64,000 nt of DNA, taken from Paraglaciecola psychrophila 170 (GTDB taxonomy: Bacteria > Pseudomonadota > Gammaproteobacteria > Enterobacterales > Alteromonadaceae). The notes under the pieces are model-generated. The model worked only from the letters and a program-made list of their open reading frames with translations, searched no databases and had not been told where the DNA came from. Positions 6,426 to 16,411 of this stretch are shown piece after piece. The stretch spans positions 5,022,001-5,086,000 of the forward strand of contig NC_020514.1 in NCBI RefSeq assembly GCF_000347635.1, given 5' to 3'. Each line of letters starts with the position of its first letter. The first letter of the stretch is position 1. A program made the position numbers and the translations under genes.

Positions 6426-9320
6426 CTAAAGCGTTGCACCTTCTGCATCTAACTCTACAATTTTTTCAAACATAGGTTTTAGACTTTCCATAACCTTGGC
6501 CTTGTCACCCACCACTACCGTAATCATCTCATCAAGCTTAAGATGTTTGGCAGCTAATAAATTTAGCTCTGCTTTGTCGATATTCGCTAATATGGTGTTT
6601 TGATCATCTACAAATGTTTTATCAAGACTGTAAGTCATTATCTCTGATAAGAAACGTAGCTTTTGATTTGGCGTTTCATAAGCCCTGGCATCTCGCTGAC
6701 CAATAGCGCGTTTCATGAATGTCAGTTCCTCATCTGTGAGGCCATTTTCTTTAAATGCATTTATTTCATTCCTAAATTGTAAGATAGAATCCGCCGTCGT
6801 ATCTGCACGAACCCCAGCTTGTGCCCTAAATACACCTCTAAAATCATTACCATTAAATAAGGAACGTGCACCGTAGGTGTAACCCTTATCTTCTCGTAAA
6901 TTAAGATTAATACGACTATTAAAAGCCCCACCTAAATTATAGTTCATTAGGTCTGCACGGTAATACTCACCCGTAGCGTCATAGTTCAAAGCACGTTTAC
7001 CGATACGTATTTCCGACTGTGCAGCGTCTGGCTTATCAATAAAATACAAAGTACCCGCTGCTAACTGAGGAAATGTATTAAGCATGGGCATTTGGCTTGA
7101 TTGTCCGGTCCAATTATTCAGGGTCTGAAGATGTTTAGTCATACTCTCACTATTTACATTACTCACAACGATCACTTCAGCATTTGCGGGTCCATAATTA
7201 GCCGTATAAAAAGCTTTCACGTCTTCAAGTGTTAGTTTTTCGACAGTAGCAATAGTGCCGCTGTTGGAGTGGGCAAAACTGTTATTATAGCCAAAAACTA
7301 ATTTGCTGAAAATTTCGGTAGCCATTGAACCGGCATTTTTCTTAGCGTTCTTTAAGCCTTCAATTTGTTGCTTCTTCAAGCGCTCAAAGTCAGCTGTATC
7401 AAACTTAGGTGACGTTAAACGCTCCATGGCAATCACAAGAGTGGGATCAATATTTTTAGACAACGTTCTTATACTTAAGGTAGTAAAATTGTCACCCGCG
7501 CTAAAGCTTACACTTGAACCCAGTTTTTGAAGTTGGTTCGACAACTCTTCAGAGGTCGATTTTAAGGTGTTTTCTTCTAACATAGAGGCTGTTATAGAAG
7601 CGACACCCAACTTATCTATACCCTCTCGCGTTTGACCTGCAGGGATACGTAGTTGAATAGTCGTGGTGGGCACTTCTTCATTTACTGCTCCTAATACTTT
7701 CACACCATTTTTGATTTCAACGCGGTATATATCAGGCACTTTAATACTTGGATTTTCACCTGGAGACGGTATGACAGTCCGATCGAAATCAGACACACCT
7801 GGGCGCAATACTAAATTATTATCACCCGTGTTTTCTGGGATAGTTCGTTCATACCGTTGCCATGTATCGGCTTTAATAATACTTTTTGCCTGGCCTTTGG
7901 GCACAATACTCATCACCACAGAATGTTTGTCTTTGATGAAGGTTTTATAAACTCGCATCACATCATCTTTGGTGACGTTCTCATAACGAGCTATATCATC
8001 GCCAATTCCGTCAGGATTTGAACGAAGAGTTTCATAGGCAGCAAGTTGGCTCACTTTCCCAGATACACTTTCAAGTCCGTAAACCATATCAGACACAATA
8101 CCAGCCTTAACTCGTTCTATATCATCGTCTTTTGCTCCACCTCTGTTTTCAAACTCCTCTAGTGAAGCACGAATGATAGTTTCTAGTTCAGACAACGTGT
8201 TACCTGGTGTTGGCAATGCCAGCAGCACAAACTGACAACTTAGCTCTGCACATGAATGATTTGCATTAGCTTGAACAGCTTTACCATTTTTGACCATGTT
8301 TTTATATAACAGAGATGTTTTGCCGCTGCCCAATATAGACATAAGCACATCAAGAGGTGCTTCATCAGGGTGATTTACATGCACTGTTGGAAACGCCATA
8401 TAAACTAGAGGTAAGTTAACATTGTCTTCCATAGAGATATAACGATCTTGATCCAAGGTTACTTGAGTGTACTTAGGTTTTTTCACCTCTGGACCACGAG
8501 GAATACCGCCGAAATATTTTTTAATCCAAACCAAGGTTTGTGCTTCATCCATGTCGCCACCTATAGTCAATGTGGCGTTATTGGGTCCATACCAACGTAA
8601 GAAGAATTTTTTAAGGTCGTTTAGGTCTGCACGGTTCAGGTCTTCTATATACCCAATAGTCGACCATGAATATGGGTGTCCTTCAGGAAATAAAGCCTCA
8701 CCGACTCTTTCCCTAAGCAACCCATATGGCCGATTATCATAATTTTGACCACGTTCATTTTTAACGGTTTCTCGTTGATTTTCGAATTTTTCTTTGGTCA
8801 CCGCATCGAGGAAAAATCCCATACGATCAGATTCTAACCACAGCATCCGTTCTAATTGATTCGAAGGAACTGTTTCATAATAATTGGTGCGATCGGTGTT
8901 AGTAGAACCATTAAGTGTGCCACCAGATTCTGTAATCAGCCCAAAATGTTGTTCGTCTGCAACGTTTTCTGAGCCTTGGAACATCATATGTTCGAAAAAA
9001 TGTGCAAAGCCTGACTTACCTGGGTCTTCTCTACCCGAACCCACATGATAAGTCACATCAACGTGTACGAGTGGATCAGAGTTATCAGGGTGTAAAATAA
9101 CCGTTAGCCCATTATCGAGCTGATATTTAGTAAAAGGAATAAGGATTTCATTACCTTTTTTAGCTACGGATGTTATTTTTTTAAATCCCTCTGGCACAAC
9201 GACTGGCATAACTTGCTTGTTATCGATTTGGCTGATGTATTGTTTGGGATCTTTTACGTCACAAGCTACAAGACATAACATAGACGCCATTCCTGCAACC
9301 ATTAGCATTTGTTTTTTCAT
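6426..9320 (-). CDS. M16-family zinc metallopeptidase lipoprotein
   Basis: A large two-half M16 (pitrilysin/insulinase-type) protease, 964 residues from the ATG at 9320; a further ATG at 9335 adds five residues without a better ribosome site. A lipoprotein signal ends in LVAC, so it is probably tethered to a periplasmic membrane face. The inverted zinc motif HFFEH follows at about residue 87, with the downstream Glu in the ETVKNERGQ segment. The second half repeats the M16 fold (TTIQLRIPAGQTREG... YGARSLFNG with the arginine/tyrosine element) and lacks a zinc motif, as usual in the family. Such proteases degrade peptides in the envelope; the substrate is unknown. It is monocistronic by appearance. 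Confidence 0.9.
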   Translation of the reverse strand: MKKQMLMVAGMASMLCLVACDVKDPKQYISQIDNKQVMPVVVPEGFKKITSVAKKGNEILIPFTKYQLDNGLTVILHPDNSDPLVHVDVTYHVGSGREDPGKSGFAHFFEHMMFQGSENVADEQHFGLITESGGTLNGSTNTDRTNYYETVPSNQLERMLWLESDRMGFFLDAVTKEKFENQRETVKNERGQNYDNRPYGLLRERVGEALFPEGHPYSWSTIGYIEDLNRADLNDLKKFFLRWYGPNNATLTIGGDMDEAQTLVWIKKYFGGIPRGPEVKKPKYTQVTLDQDRYISMEDNVNLPLVYMAFPTVHVNHPDEAPLDVLMSILGSGKTSLLYKNMVKNGKAVQANANHSCAELSCQFVLLALPTPGNTLSELETIIRASLEEFENRGGAKDDDIERVKAGIVSDMVYGLESVSGKVSQLAAYETLRSNPDGIGDDIARYENVTKDDVMRVYKTFIKDKHSVVMSIVPKGQAKSIIKADTWQRYERTIPENTGDNNLVLRPGVSDFDRTVIPSPGENPSIKVPDIYRVEIKNGVKVLGAVNEEVPTTTIQLRIPAGQTREGIDKLGVASITASMLEENTLKSTSEELSNQLQKLGSSVSFSAGDNFTTLSIRTLSKNIDPTLVIAMERLTSPKFDTADFERLKKQQIEGLKNAKKNAGSMATEIFSKLVFGYNNSFAHSNSGTIATVEKLTLEDVKAFYTANYGPANAEVIVVSNVNSESMTKHLQTLNNWTGQSSQMPMLNTFPQLAAGTLYFIDKPDAAQSEIRIGKRALNYDATGEYYRADLMNYNLGGAFNSRINLNLREDKGYTYGARSLFNGNDFRGVFRAQAGVRADTTADSILQFRNEINAFKENGLTDEELTFMKRAIGQRDARAYETPNQKLRFLSEIMTYSLDKTFVDDQNTILANIDKAELNLLAAKHLKLDEMITVVVGDKAKVMESLKPMFEKIVELDAEGATL

Positions 9321-9512
9321 AAGATGATTAACCATTCATAGAGACAAATAAGAAGTTTAATTGCTGGCGATACTACACATTTCATATCCAGAAATCTCGG
9401 TCAGATAAATAAAATCTACTGTCGATACTGCCTGAGGGAATTTCAATTACATGTCAAACACGATTTTAGTTTAAACTTGCTAAAGATTTTTGTAGTGGTG
9501 ATGTTTTAAAGT

Positions 9513-10430
9513 ATGTTTCTGACAATTTTTTCTCCCTTGTTTGGGGCAATATCCTCATTAGGTTATTTTATTAACACTATCTTTTGGTTGATACCGATTT
9601 TAATTTGTTCATTTCTTAAGTTAATACCTATCAAAATATGGCAAACGTTTATGTCTTATTTACTAGATGGTTGTGCCACTTTTTGGATATCAGTTAACAG
9701 CGGCAATCAAAACCTATTTAGTCGCACAAAATTTGATGCGACTGGACTGGAAGGCTTAGGTAAGAAGGATTGGTACTTAGTTATTTCAAACCATCAGTCT
9801 TGGGTTGACATCTTGGTATTGCAGCGTGTTTTTAATTACAAAATTCCATTTTTAAAATTTTTTCTCAAAAAAGAACTTATTTGGGTACCTTTTATTGGGT
9901 TAGCTTGGTGGGCATTAGATTTTCCTTTTATGCACAGATACAGCAAAGCGCTATTAGCCAAACATCCTCACTTGAAGGGTAAAGATTTAGAAAATACCCG
10001 TAAGGCTTGCGAAAAATTTAGCTACAAACCCGTAAGCATCATGAATTTTGTTGAGGGTACGCGGTTAACTGAACAGAAACGGACTCGACAAGGGTCCCAG
10101 TTCCAACACTTACTTAAACCTAAGGCGGGCGGCATGGCCTTTGTATTGGGGGCTATGGGTGAGCAGTTACATAAATTATTGGATGTAACCATTCACTATC
10201 CACAAGGCACACCTACTTATTGGGAGTTTGTCTGTGGGAAAGTCAAAAATGTAGAAGTGAAAATTAAAGTTTTATCTATACGTGAACTACTTAATAGCGA
10301 TGCCTTTGGGCCTGACTACTTTGACGACCATACACAAAGGGTCAAATTTCAAAGGTGGTTAACAGAATTATGGGAACAAAAAGACAAAGATTTGCAGTCG
10401 CTTTTAGTAGAGAAATCAAAAGATGTTTAG
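9513..10430 (+). CDS. PlsC-type lysophospholipid acyltransferase (first of a tandem pair)
   Basis: A 305-residue acyltransferase of the 1-acyl-glycerol-3-phosphate family (YihG-like). Residues 12-45 form a membrane segment. The catalytic HX4D motif is NHQSWVD (His94, Asp99), followed by FLKKELIWVPFIGLAWW and the second motif VEGTR at 180-184, which binds the phosphoglycerol head. The enzyme should acylate a lysophospholipid at the inner-membrane face. Its stop overlaps the start of the next acyltransferase by 8 bp, so translation is probably coupled. The two products are clearly homologous and arose by duplication. Confidence 0.88.
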   Translation: MFLTIFSPLFGAISSLGYFINTIFWLIPILICSFLKLIPIKIWQTFMSYLLDGCATFWISVNSGNQNLFSRTKFDATGLEGLGKKDWYLVISNHQSWVDILVLQRVFNYKIPFLKFFLKKELIWVPFIGLAWWALDFPFMHRYSKALLAKHPHLKGKDLENTRKACEKFSYKPVSIMNFVEGTRLTEQKRTRQGSQFQHLLKPKAGGMAFVLGAMGEQLHKLLDVTIHYPQGTPTYWEFVCGKVKNVEVKIKVLSIRELLNSDAFGPDYFDDHTQRVKFQRWLTELWEQKDKDLQSLLVEKSKDV

Positions 10431-11319
10431 TTTTTTTCCGAGTTTTATTGTATTCCCACTGCATTTGACTTTACAAATGATCAGTCTTGCCTTTTGGGCA
10501 CTGTCCATCACTTTTCTTGGTGTGCTCAAATTTATCCTACCTTTCTCATTTATTACTAAACCACTTAATATCATACTGAATTTCATGATGTGTGCATTTG
10601 GGTTTTGTAGTGTGGCCTTAATCAAATGTATGAACAAAGTGGAATTAGACTATGTAGTTGAAGGTGAGCTGAGTAAGAGAGAATGGTATCTGATTGTAGC
10701 GAATCACCTTAGTTGGTTAGATATTATATTGTTGACCGATTTTGCTGCTGGCAAAATTCCTGCACCAAAGTTTTTTCTTAAAAAAGAATTAATTTGGCTA
10801 CCTTTTGTAGGCCTTGGTGCATGGGCGTTAGACATGCCGTTTATGCAACGGTACAGCAAAGCCTTCTTACAAAAAAATCCCCACTTAAAAGGTAAAGACA
10901 TAACTACCACTAAAAAATCTTGTGAGAAATTTCGACAGTTACCTACGACTGTCATTAACTTTGTAGAAGGTAATCGCTGCACTCCAGAAAAACAAAAAAT
11001 CAAACAAAGTCCATTTGAAAACCTTCTACCGCCTAGAGCAGGAGGTATTGCGTTTACACTAGCCACAATGGGTGAGTTATTCACTAGCGTGCTAGATGTT
11101 ACGGTTATTTATCCTGATACGCAGGGTAGCCCTATGATAGCAATGTTAAGTGGGCGACTAAAAAAAGTCGTTCTTAGAGTTAATGTGCATCCAGTTACCG
11201 ATGAAATAATGGGTGATTATTTTAACGATGAAGAGTTTAAGCAATGTTTTCAGAATTGGTTAAATTCAGTTTGGCAAAACAAAGATAAGCTTATCACACG
11301 TTTAAAAGAGGCAAACTAA
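10423..11319 (+). CDS. PlsC-type lysophospholipid acyltransferase (second of a tandem pair)
   Basis: 298 residues, a paralogue of the preceding gene across its whole length. It has an N-terminal hydrophobic stretch (residues 7-66), HX4D as NHLSWLD (His95, Asp100) and FLKKELIWLPFVGLGAW. The substrate motif is EGNR (182-185) in place of the usual EGTR, a change at a position that contacts the glycerol-phosphate and may alter acceptor preference. Its start overlaps the upstream stop by 8 bp, and its own stop abuts the next start (11319/11320). The three genes therefore form a tight membrane-lipid and tension operon. Confidence 0.88.
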   Translation: MFSFFPSFIVFPLHLTLQMISLAFWALSITFLGVLKFILPFSFITKPLNIILNFMMCAFGFCSVALIKCMNKVELDYVVEGELSKREWYLIVANHLSWLDIILLTDFAAGKIPAPKFFLKKELIWLPFVGLGAWALDMPFMQRYSKAFLQKNPHLKGKDITTTKKSCEKFRQLPTTVINFVEGNRCTPEKQKIKQSPFENLLPPRAGGIAFTLATMGELFTSVLDVTVIYPDTQGSPMIAMLSGRLKKVVLRVNVHPVTDEIMGDYFNDEEFKQCFQNWLNSVWQNKDKLITRLKEAN

Positions 11320-12561
11320 ATGCAAAAAGACCCATACATTACAGATAATCTTTTATCGCTTTTAGAGCATCTTGGCATTCAGACCACTCCAGAAAGTTGG
11401 ATATTTCAAGTGATTGCTTTATGCGGCATATTGCTACTCGCATGGGTGAGTAATTGGCTTACCAAAAGCTTACTCAACAGCCGCCTACGTAATCTGGTCA
11501 GCAAGAGCAAAAACAAATTTGACGACGAGCTGCATCAACACGGTTTTTTCAAACGCATTGGGCATATCGTCCCAGCTATTGTCATCTATTTACTCGGTCA
11601 GTTACTGATTGAAAACCCTTCACTGTTGGCGTTTTTGCAAAAAACGGCTGTTATTTATGTACTGATCTCTGCAGTGATGGCGCTTAGTGCCCTGCTGAAT
11701 ACTATAGAAGACAGTTATAATGCCTCGAATTTAGCTAAAAAAGCACCTATTGCTGGCTTTATACAAGTGGCTAAATTGTTTGTGGTGATCATCGCAGGTT
11801 TATTAATCATCTCTAATTTAATGGACAAGTCACCATTATTACTGCTCTCTGGGTTAGGCGCAGTAACCGCCATACTCTTATTATTATTCCGAGATACCAT
11901 TTTGGGGTTTGTGGCTGGTATTCAAATAGCAGCGAATCGTATGGTCAATACCGGTGACTGGATTGAAATGCCTAAGTATGGTGCTGATGGAGATGTATTA
12001 CAGGTTGGTTTAACAACGGTCAAAGTGCAAAATTGGGATAAAACAATCTCTACTATCCCCACTTATGCGCTTATTTCTGAGCCAGTAAAAAATTGGCGTG
12101 GAATGATGGAAAGTGGTGGACGTCGAATTAAACGTTCACTGAATATCGATATCCAAAGCATCCGTTTTTGCGACCAAGATATGCTGGATGAATTTACTAA
12201 AATTCGTTACATAAAAAGTTATATCCAAGCCAAGCTCGAAAAGCTGCAGCGCTTTCATAGTGAACAAAAAATCGACACAACAGATTTAGTCAATAGTCGT
12301 AGGCTTACTAACATTGGTACGTTACGCGCCTACATGCAGGCATACTTAGAAAACCACCCAGATATTAACAAAGACATGACATTAATGGTGCGCCAGAGAC
12401 CACCAACAGAACTTGGTCTGCCGCTAGAAATTTATTGTTTTTGTGCAGATAAAAATTGGGTAAATTATGAAGGGATCCAAAGCGATATTTTTGATCACTT
12501 ACTGGCAATATTGCCTGCGTTCAGACTAAGAGCTTATCAACGTGTTAGTGATAAACCCTAA
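11320..12561 (+). CDS. ybdG: YbdG-type miniconductance mechanosensitive channel (MscS family)
   Basis: A 413-residue MscS-superfamily channel closely following the E. coli YbdG pattern and length (415). About five N-terminal membrane helices precede the MscS pore and beta domain: LFRDTILGFVAGIQIAANRM, GDWIEMPKYGADGDV and LTTVKVQNWDKTISTIPTYA, then SGGRRIKRSLNIDIQSIRF. The YbdG-specific C-terminus includes RRLTNIGTLRAYMQAYLENH and MTLMVRQRPP. It releases solutes when membrane tension rises. Translation follows directly on the two acyltransferases, linking lipid remodelling with osmotic protection. Confidence 0.92.
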   Translation: MQKDPYITDNLLSLLEHLGIQTTPESWIFQVIALCGILLLAWVSNWLTKSLLNSRLRNLVSKSKNKFDDELHQHGFFKRIGHIVPAIVIYLLGQLLIENPSLLAFLQKTAVIYVLISAVMALSALLNTIEDSYNASNLAKKAPIAGFIQVAKLFVVIIAGLLIISNLMDKSPLLLLSGLGAVTAILLLLFRDTILGFVAGIQIAANRMVNTGDWIEMPKYGADGDVLQVGLTTVKVQNWDKTISTIPTYALISEPVKNWRGMMESGGRRIKRSLNIDIQSIRFCDQDMLDEFTKIRYIKSYIQAKLEKLQRFHSEQKIDTTDLVNSRRLTNIGTLRAYMQAYLENHPDINKDMTLMVRQRPPTELGLPLEIYCFCADKNWVNYEGIQSDIFDHLLAILPAFRLRAYQRVSDKP

Positions 12562-12603
12562 GAAATATGGTGTGAAGTGTCCTAAACATCGGGATAATCG
12601 ATA

Positions 12604-12801
12604 CTAAACAGTAGCCAAGGCATATACAAATACGGCGAATAAGGCAAAAGCTGACGCCCCAAAAAAGCCGTATTCAACCTTCGACTGCATAACGTTTTCA
12701 CCTTCTGGGGTAGGTAAAAAGCTCATAATAATGCTGCTAATACCTAGAACAAAGGTAATTAATGTAAAACCAAATAAAATGGGTTCGAGCCAGTTACTCA
12801 T
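12604..12801 (-). CDS. small two-span membrane protein of unknown function
   Basis: 65 residues with hydrophobic segments at about 7-29 (LFGFTLITFVLGISSIIMSF) and 45-64 (FFGASAFALFAVFVYALA), joined by a short acidic loop. The ATG at 12801 has AGGA 8 nt upstream (AGTAGGAATTGACTAATG), which supports translation. It lies alone, convergent with ybdG. The family is not recognised. Confidence 0.6.
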   Translation of the reverse strand: MSNWLEPILFGFTLITFVLGISSIIMSFLPTPEGENVMQSKVEYGFFGASAFALFAVFVYALATV

Positions 12802-13096
12802 TAGTCAATTCCTACTTATCTTAAACTAGGCATATTATGCACCAAAAATTCTAGATCCCAAAAGACATAAAAGGAAAAAGGTATATTGCTTGATATGTAT
12901 CATATGTCACCCATCTTCCTAATAAGAGTGGTCTAAAAACTCACTTATTAGTTGTGTTCACTAAATACTTTTATAAACATCACCATACTCGAGCTTAAAT
13001 AAAGCCTATCCTATTGTTTTTAATGACTTTTAATTTCTGGCTTAGGCTTTGCTATACCTAAATGGTAATTAATTATTAATCAATTAGGAGAATTTC

Positions 13097-13888
13097 ATGC
13101 GTAATATGATACTTGTTGGAGCTTTAGTTTGTTGTTCACTTCCAGTCTTTGCCTTAGATTCAAATTCTAAGTGTGACGTTGAGCTCAATGGCAACATGCA
13201 ATTAGAAAACAATATATTGGCAGTCACTTTAGACAACAATACACGCATGACTATTGACCAAGATAAAGTTTTACATGTTGATGGCACTGCTTTGACCTTG
13301 AATACACAACAACAACATTGGGTTGATAACTATTATAACGGTATCAGTCAGGCTGTACCGCAAGCTGCAACGATAGCCAAAGATGCAGTAGCACTAGCAA
13401 GCACTGCACTGAACGAGGTATTCACCGAATTATTAGGTTCAGATAATACAGCGCTAGCCGAATTATCTGAAAAATTACGCAATCTTGATCAGCAGATCCA
13501 ATATAATTTTTATTCTGATAATGGTGCCATTCGTTTGCATGCCGAGTCGTTTGAAAACGGCGAATTTTTTGGCGAACAATGGGAGTCACACTTTGAAGAA
13601 GCAATCGAAGATTTGGTCACAGACTCCATTGGTCACTTAATGGTAGCAATAGGCACGCAGCTCATTTTTAGTGATGGAGACATGGGTGAGTTCGAACAAA
13701 AAATGGAACGTTTTGGCGAACAAATGGAACAAAAGGTTGGGTATCAAGCTACTGCTCTAGAAGAAAAAACAGATGCGTTGTGTTCAACCCTTGCCCAAGT
13801 AGATTTTGCTGAAACTCAATTACAGAAAATTAAACAACTCGCTAGTTTGGATGTTATTCAATTGCACGACCAACCTCGTCGCATGTGA
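13097..13888 (+). CDS. yggN: YggN-family (DUF2884) periplasmic protein
   Basis: 263 residues with a signal peptide (MRNMILVGALVCCSLPVFA). The mature N-terminus (CDVELNGNMQL... LDNNTRMTIDQDKVLHVDGT) is followed by NTQQQHWVDNYYNGISQAVP and a long helical region. That arrangement matches DUF2884/YggN of enterobacteria, whose function is unknown. AGGAG lies 7 nt before the ATG. The helical C-terminal half (GEFEQKMERFGEQMEQK) is rich in Gln and Glu. It ends 34 bp before a YeeZ-like gene on the same strand. Confidence 0.85.
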   Translation: MRNMILVGALVCCSLPVFALDSNSKCDVELNGNMQLENNILAVTLDNNTRMTIDQDKVLHVDGTALTLNTQQQHWVDNYYNGISQAVPQAATIAKDAVALASTALNEVFTELLGSDNTALAELSEKLRNLDQQIQYNFYSDNGAIRLHAESFENGEFFGEQWESHFEEAIEDLVTDSIGHLMVAIGTQLIFSDGDMGEFEQKMERFGEQMEQKVGYQATALEEKTDALCSTLAQVDFAETQLQKIKQLASLDVIQLHDQPRRM

Positions 13889-13922
13889 TACCTTTTGCCT
13901 AAAAACAATATGGACAATACAA

Positions 13923-14741
13923 ATGCAAATATCAGTAGTTGGCTGTGGTTGGTTAGGGCTGCCTCTGGCAATTAATCTTCAAGAAAGTGGCCACAATATT
14001 GTTGCCACCTGTCGGAGCCAACAAAAAGCCGATAAATTAACTCAACTAGGTTTTGATGTGGAATGTTTTGAGTTGGGTGACGAGCCGGGGCATAGTCGCT
14101 TAGCTAAACTGTTCATGTCCAGGGTATTAGTGCTAAACATCCCTGTGGGTCGAAAAAGCCCCATATCAGAACAATATGTGCAGCACATGAAAGCGCTACT
14201 CAAGCATGCCGTAAATAGCCAAATACAAAACCTGATTTTTATCAGCTCTACGTCGGTTTATGGCGATAATAGCGGCACAATCACTGAGCAAAGCCCAACC
14301 CACCCACAAACTCAGTCAGGGCAAATCAATTTAACAGTAGAAGCGTTAGTGAAGGAAAATTTTGCAGGCAGTAGTACTATTATTCGAGCTGCAGGTTTAG
14401 TGGGTAAAGACCGCCATCCCGCGAATTATCTTGCTGGTAAAATAGGGTTAATGAATCCCGACCATATAGTGAACTTGGTTCACCAAGATGATGTTGTTTG
14501 CGCCATTAAAACGGTGATTGAAAGAAATATTTGGGGACAGACTTTACATTTGAGTGCTTTCGAGCACCCGTCTCGCGCTCAATATTATACCTGGGCTGCG
14601 GAAAAACTTGGTCTCAGTGCACCTAAATTTGTTGAAGGCACAGGTGTCGCATTAGGGAAAGAGATTGACGCGACAAGAAGCGTTCAAATATTGGGTTTAT
14701 CCCTTAAATATCCCAGTCCATTTGATATGTTAAGGCAGTAA
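13923..14741 (+). CDS. YeeZ-like NAD(P)-binding epimerase-family protein
   Basis: 272 residues from the ATG at 13923. The open frame extends upstream into the previous gene, but that part is unlike the family, and the Rossmann start MQISVVGCGWLGLPLAINL fits residue 1. Other family marks are LIFISSTSVYGDNSGTI, IIRAAGLVGKDRHPANYLAG and NLVHQDDVVCAI. This is the arrangement of E. coli YeeZ, an extended-SDR relative of unknown substrate. The SDR catalytic Tyr-Lys pair is not evident, so it may bind rather than convert its ligand. Confidence 0.82.
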   Translation: MQISVVGCGWLGLPLAINLQESGHNIVATCRSQQKADKLTQLGFDVECFELGDEPGHSRLAKLFMSRVLVLNIPVGRKSPISEQYVQHMKALLKHAVNSQIQNLIFISSTSVYGDNSGTITEQSPTHPQTQSGQINLTVEALVKENFAGSSTIIRAAGLVGKDRHPANYLAGKIGLMNPDHIVNLVHQDDVVCAIKTVIERNIWGQTLHLSAFEHPSRAQYYTWAAEKLGLSAPKFVEGTGVALGKEIDATRSVQILGLSLKYPSPFDMLRQ

Positions 14742-14790
14742 CACGTTAGTTACTGCCTATTTTATATGACTGTTCTCGAATAAAAATAGC

Positions 14791-16212
14791 CTAACCTATC
14801 AATGCAGCACCAAAGAATTTCAACGCAATGGTATTAATCAACACCAATAACAAAATGACAGGGATAAAAGTACCTACCGAGAAATCAACATAACGCTCAA
14901 ACCAGCTATGCTCATAATTGGGTGCACCTTCATCTAGTTCTTTATTGAAATTTTCCTTCTTCCAGCGGTAGATAACAAATAGACAAATTAACAGACCATT
15001 AAGAGGTAAGATGGTGTCGTAAAACACATCAACTATCACATCGAAGAATGACTTGGACTGTCCTGCATAACTGACAAAACCAGTGAAGAAATCCAACATA
15101 CCAAATGATGTTGCAGCCATTACCGTCATAATCACGAGCAGTAGCCCCATCCAGCCCAAGGCTTTGCGACGACTGAAGCTTTTCTCTTCCATCAACGCCG
15201 CTACCGGCACTTCAAATATTGAAACAATCGAAGTAATAGCAGCAAAGAAGACTAATAAAAAGAAAAAGCTAGCAACGGCACTGGCGCCCACATAACCAAT
15301 AGTGGCTTGTAATGCCAAAAATATTTTAGGTAAAAACGTAAATATCATACCCACCGACGAGTCACTTAAATCGTTGGTATTGATATCGGGATTAAATGAA
15401 AACACGGCGGGTAAAATTAATAAACCTGCAATAAAAGCGACGGCAGTGTCCAACAAAGCCACCATTTTTGCCGAGCCCGGCACATCGGTCTTTTTATCTA
15501 GATAAGATCCATAGGTGATCATGATCCCCATACCCAAAGACAATGAAAAGAATGCCTGGGATAACGCACCATTAACCACAGAAGCGTTAATTTTGCTGAA
15601 ATCAGGTATCACATAATATTTCACACCTTCAAACGCATTATCCAACGTCAGCACAAAAATAACTAAGGCCACTAACATAACAAACAAGGTAGGCATCATA
15701 AATTTAGCGGCTTTTTCAATCCCTTGTCTTACCCCGCCTTGCAGAATTAAATAGATGATAGCGAGTACAGCGACCATATAAAAAAACAAGTCGTAACCAT
15801 TAATAAAGAACCCAAAGGTATCTGGATTGGCAAGCATCTCTAGATTACCCGTTACGGAGTGGTACAAATAACCGAATATCCAAACAGTGATGACTAAATA
15901 GAATACCGCAATCATGAAGGGAGTGATAATCGAAAGCCAACCCGCTACTTTCCAGCCTTTATGCCCACCTGTCATTGAAGAATAAGCACCTAAGGGATCT
16001 TTGCGGCTGTGCCTACCCACAGACATTTCAGCTAACATTACCGGTAAACAAATAAATGCCACAAAAATGGCATAAATCAATAAAAATGCACCACCACCAT
16101 TTTTAGTAGCTGCTACCGGAAAACCTACCATATTACCAATGCCAACAGCCGAACCAGCTGCGGCTAGAATAAAACCTAAACGTGAACCAAACTGCTCGCG
16201 AGGTGCGCTCAT
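14791..16212 (-). CDS. sodium-dependent amino-acid-type transporter (NSS/SNF family)
   Basis: 473 residues with about 11 membrane helices. The family signature is at the N-terminus: REQFGSRLGFILAAAGSAVGIGNM followed by VGFPV, the unwound first helix that binds sodium and substrate. Further landmarks are SQAFFSLSLGMGIMITYGSY and SIVSIFEVPVAALMEE. It should import an amino acid or related organic solute with sodium, which fits a marine lifestyle; the substrate cannot be read from the sequence. AAAGGATAGGTT precedes the ATG. It is apparently monocistronic. Confidence 0.9.
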   Translation of the reverse strand: MSAPREQFGSRLGFILAAAGSAVGIGNMVGFPVAATKNGGGAFLLIYAIFVAFICLPVMLAEMSVGRHSRKDPLGAYSSMTGGHKGWKVAGWLSIITPFMIAVFYLVITVWIFGYLYHSVTGNLEMLANPDTFGFFINGYDLFFYMVAVLAIIYLILQGGVRQGIEKAAKFMMPTLFVMLVALVIFVLTLDNAFEGVKYYVIPDFSKINASVVNGALSQAFFSLSLGMGIMITYGSYLDKKTDVPGSAKMVALLDTAVAFIAGLLILPAVFSFNPDINTNDLSDSSVGMIFTFLPKIFLALQATIGYVGASAVASFFFLLVFFAAITSIVSIFEVPVAALMEEKSFSRRKALGWMGLLLVIMTVMAATSFGMLDFFTGFVSYAGQSKSFFDVIVDVFYDTILPLNGLLICLFVIYRWKKENFNKELDEGAPNYEHSWFERYVDFSVGTFIPVILLLVLINTIALKFFGAALIG

Positions 16213-16411
16213 AACCTATCCTTTATTATTTTTATAATTTGGATAGATATTACCAGCAGATTTTCGGAAAGTCTTTTATGTTGACAATACAGCTACTACA
16301 AATTGCAGAATAAATCTTTAAAACAAATTACCAAGCAGGGCAAACGCATTAAAAATAGCTTGACACCGCCCCCCCTGATTCGATCTATTACTTTGCTTTA
16401 AACACCGTAAA

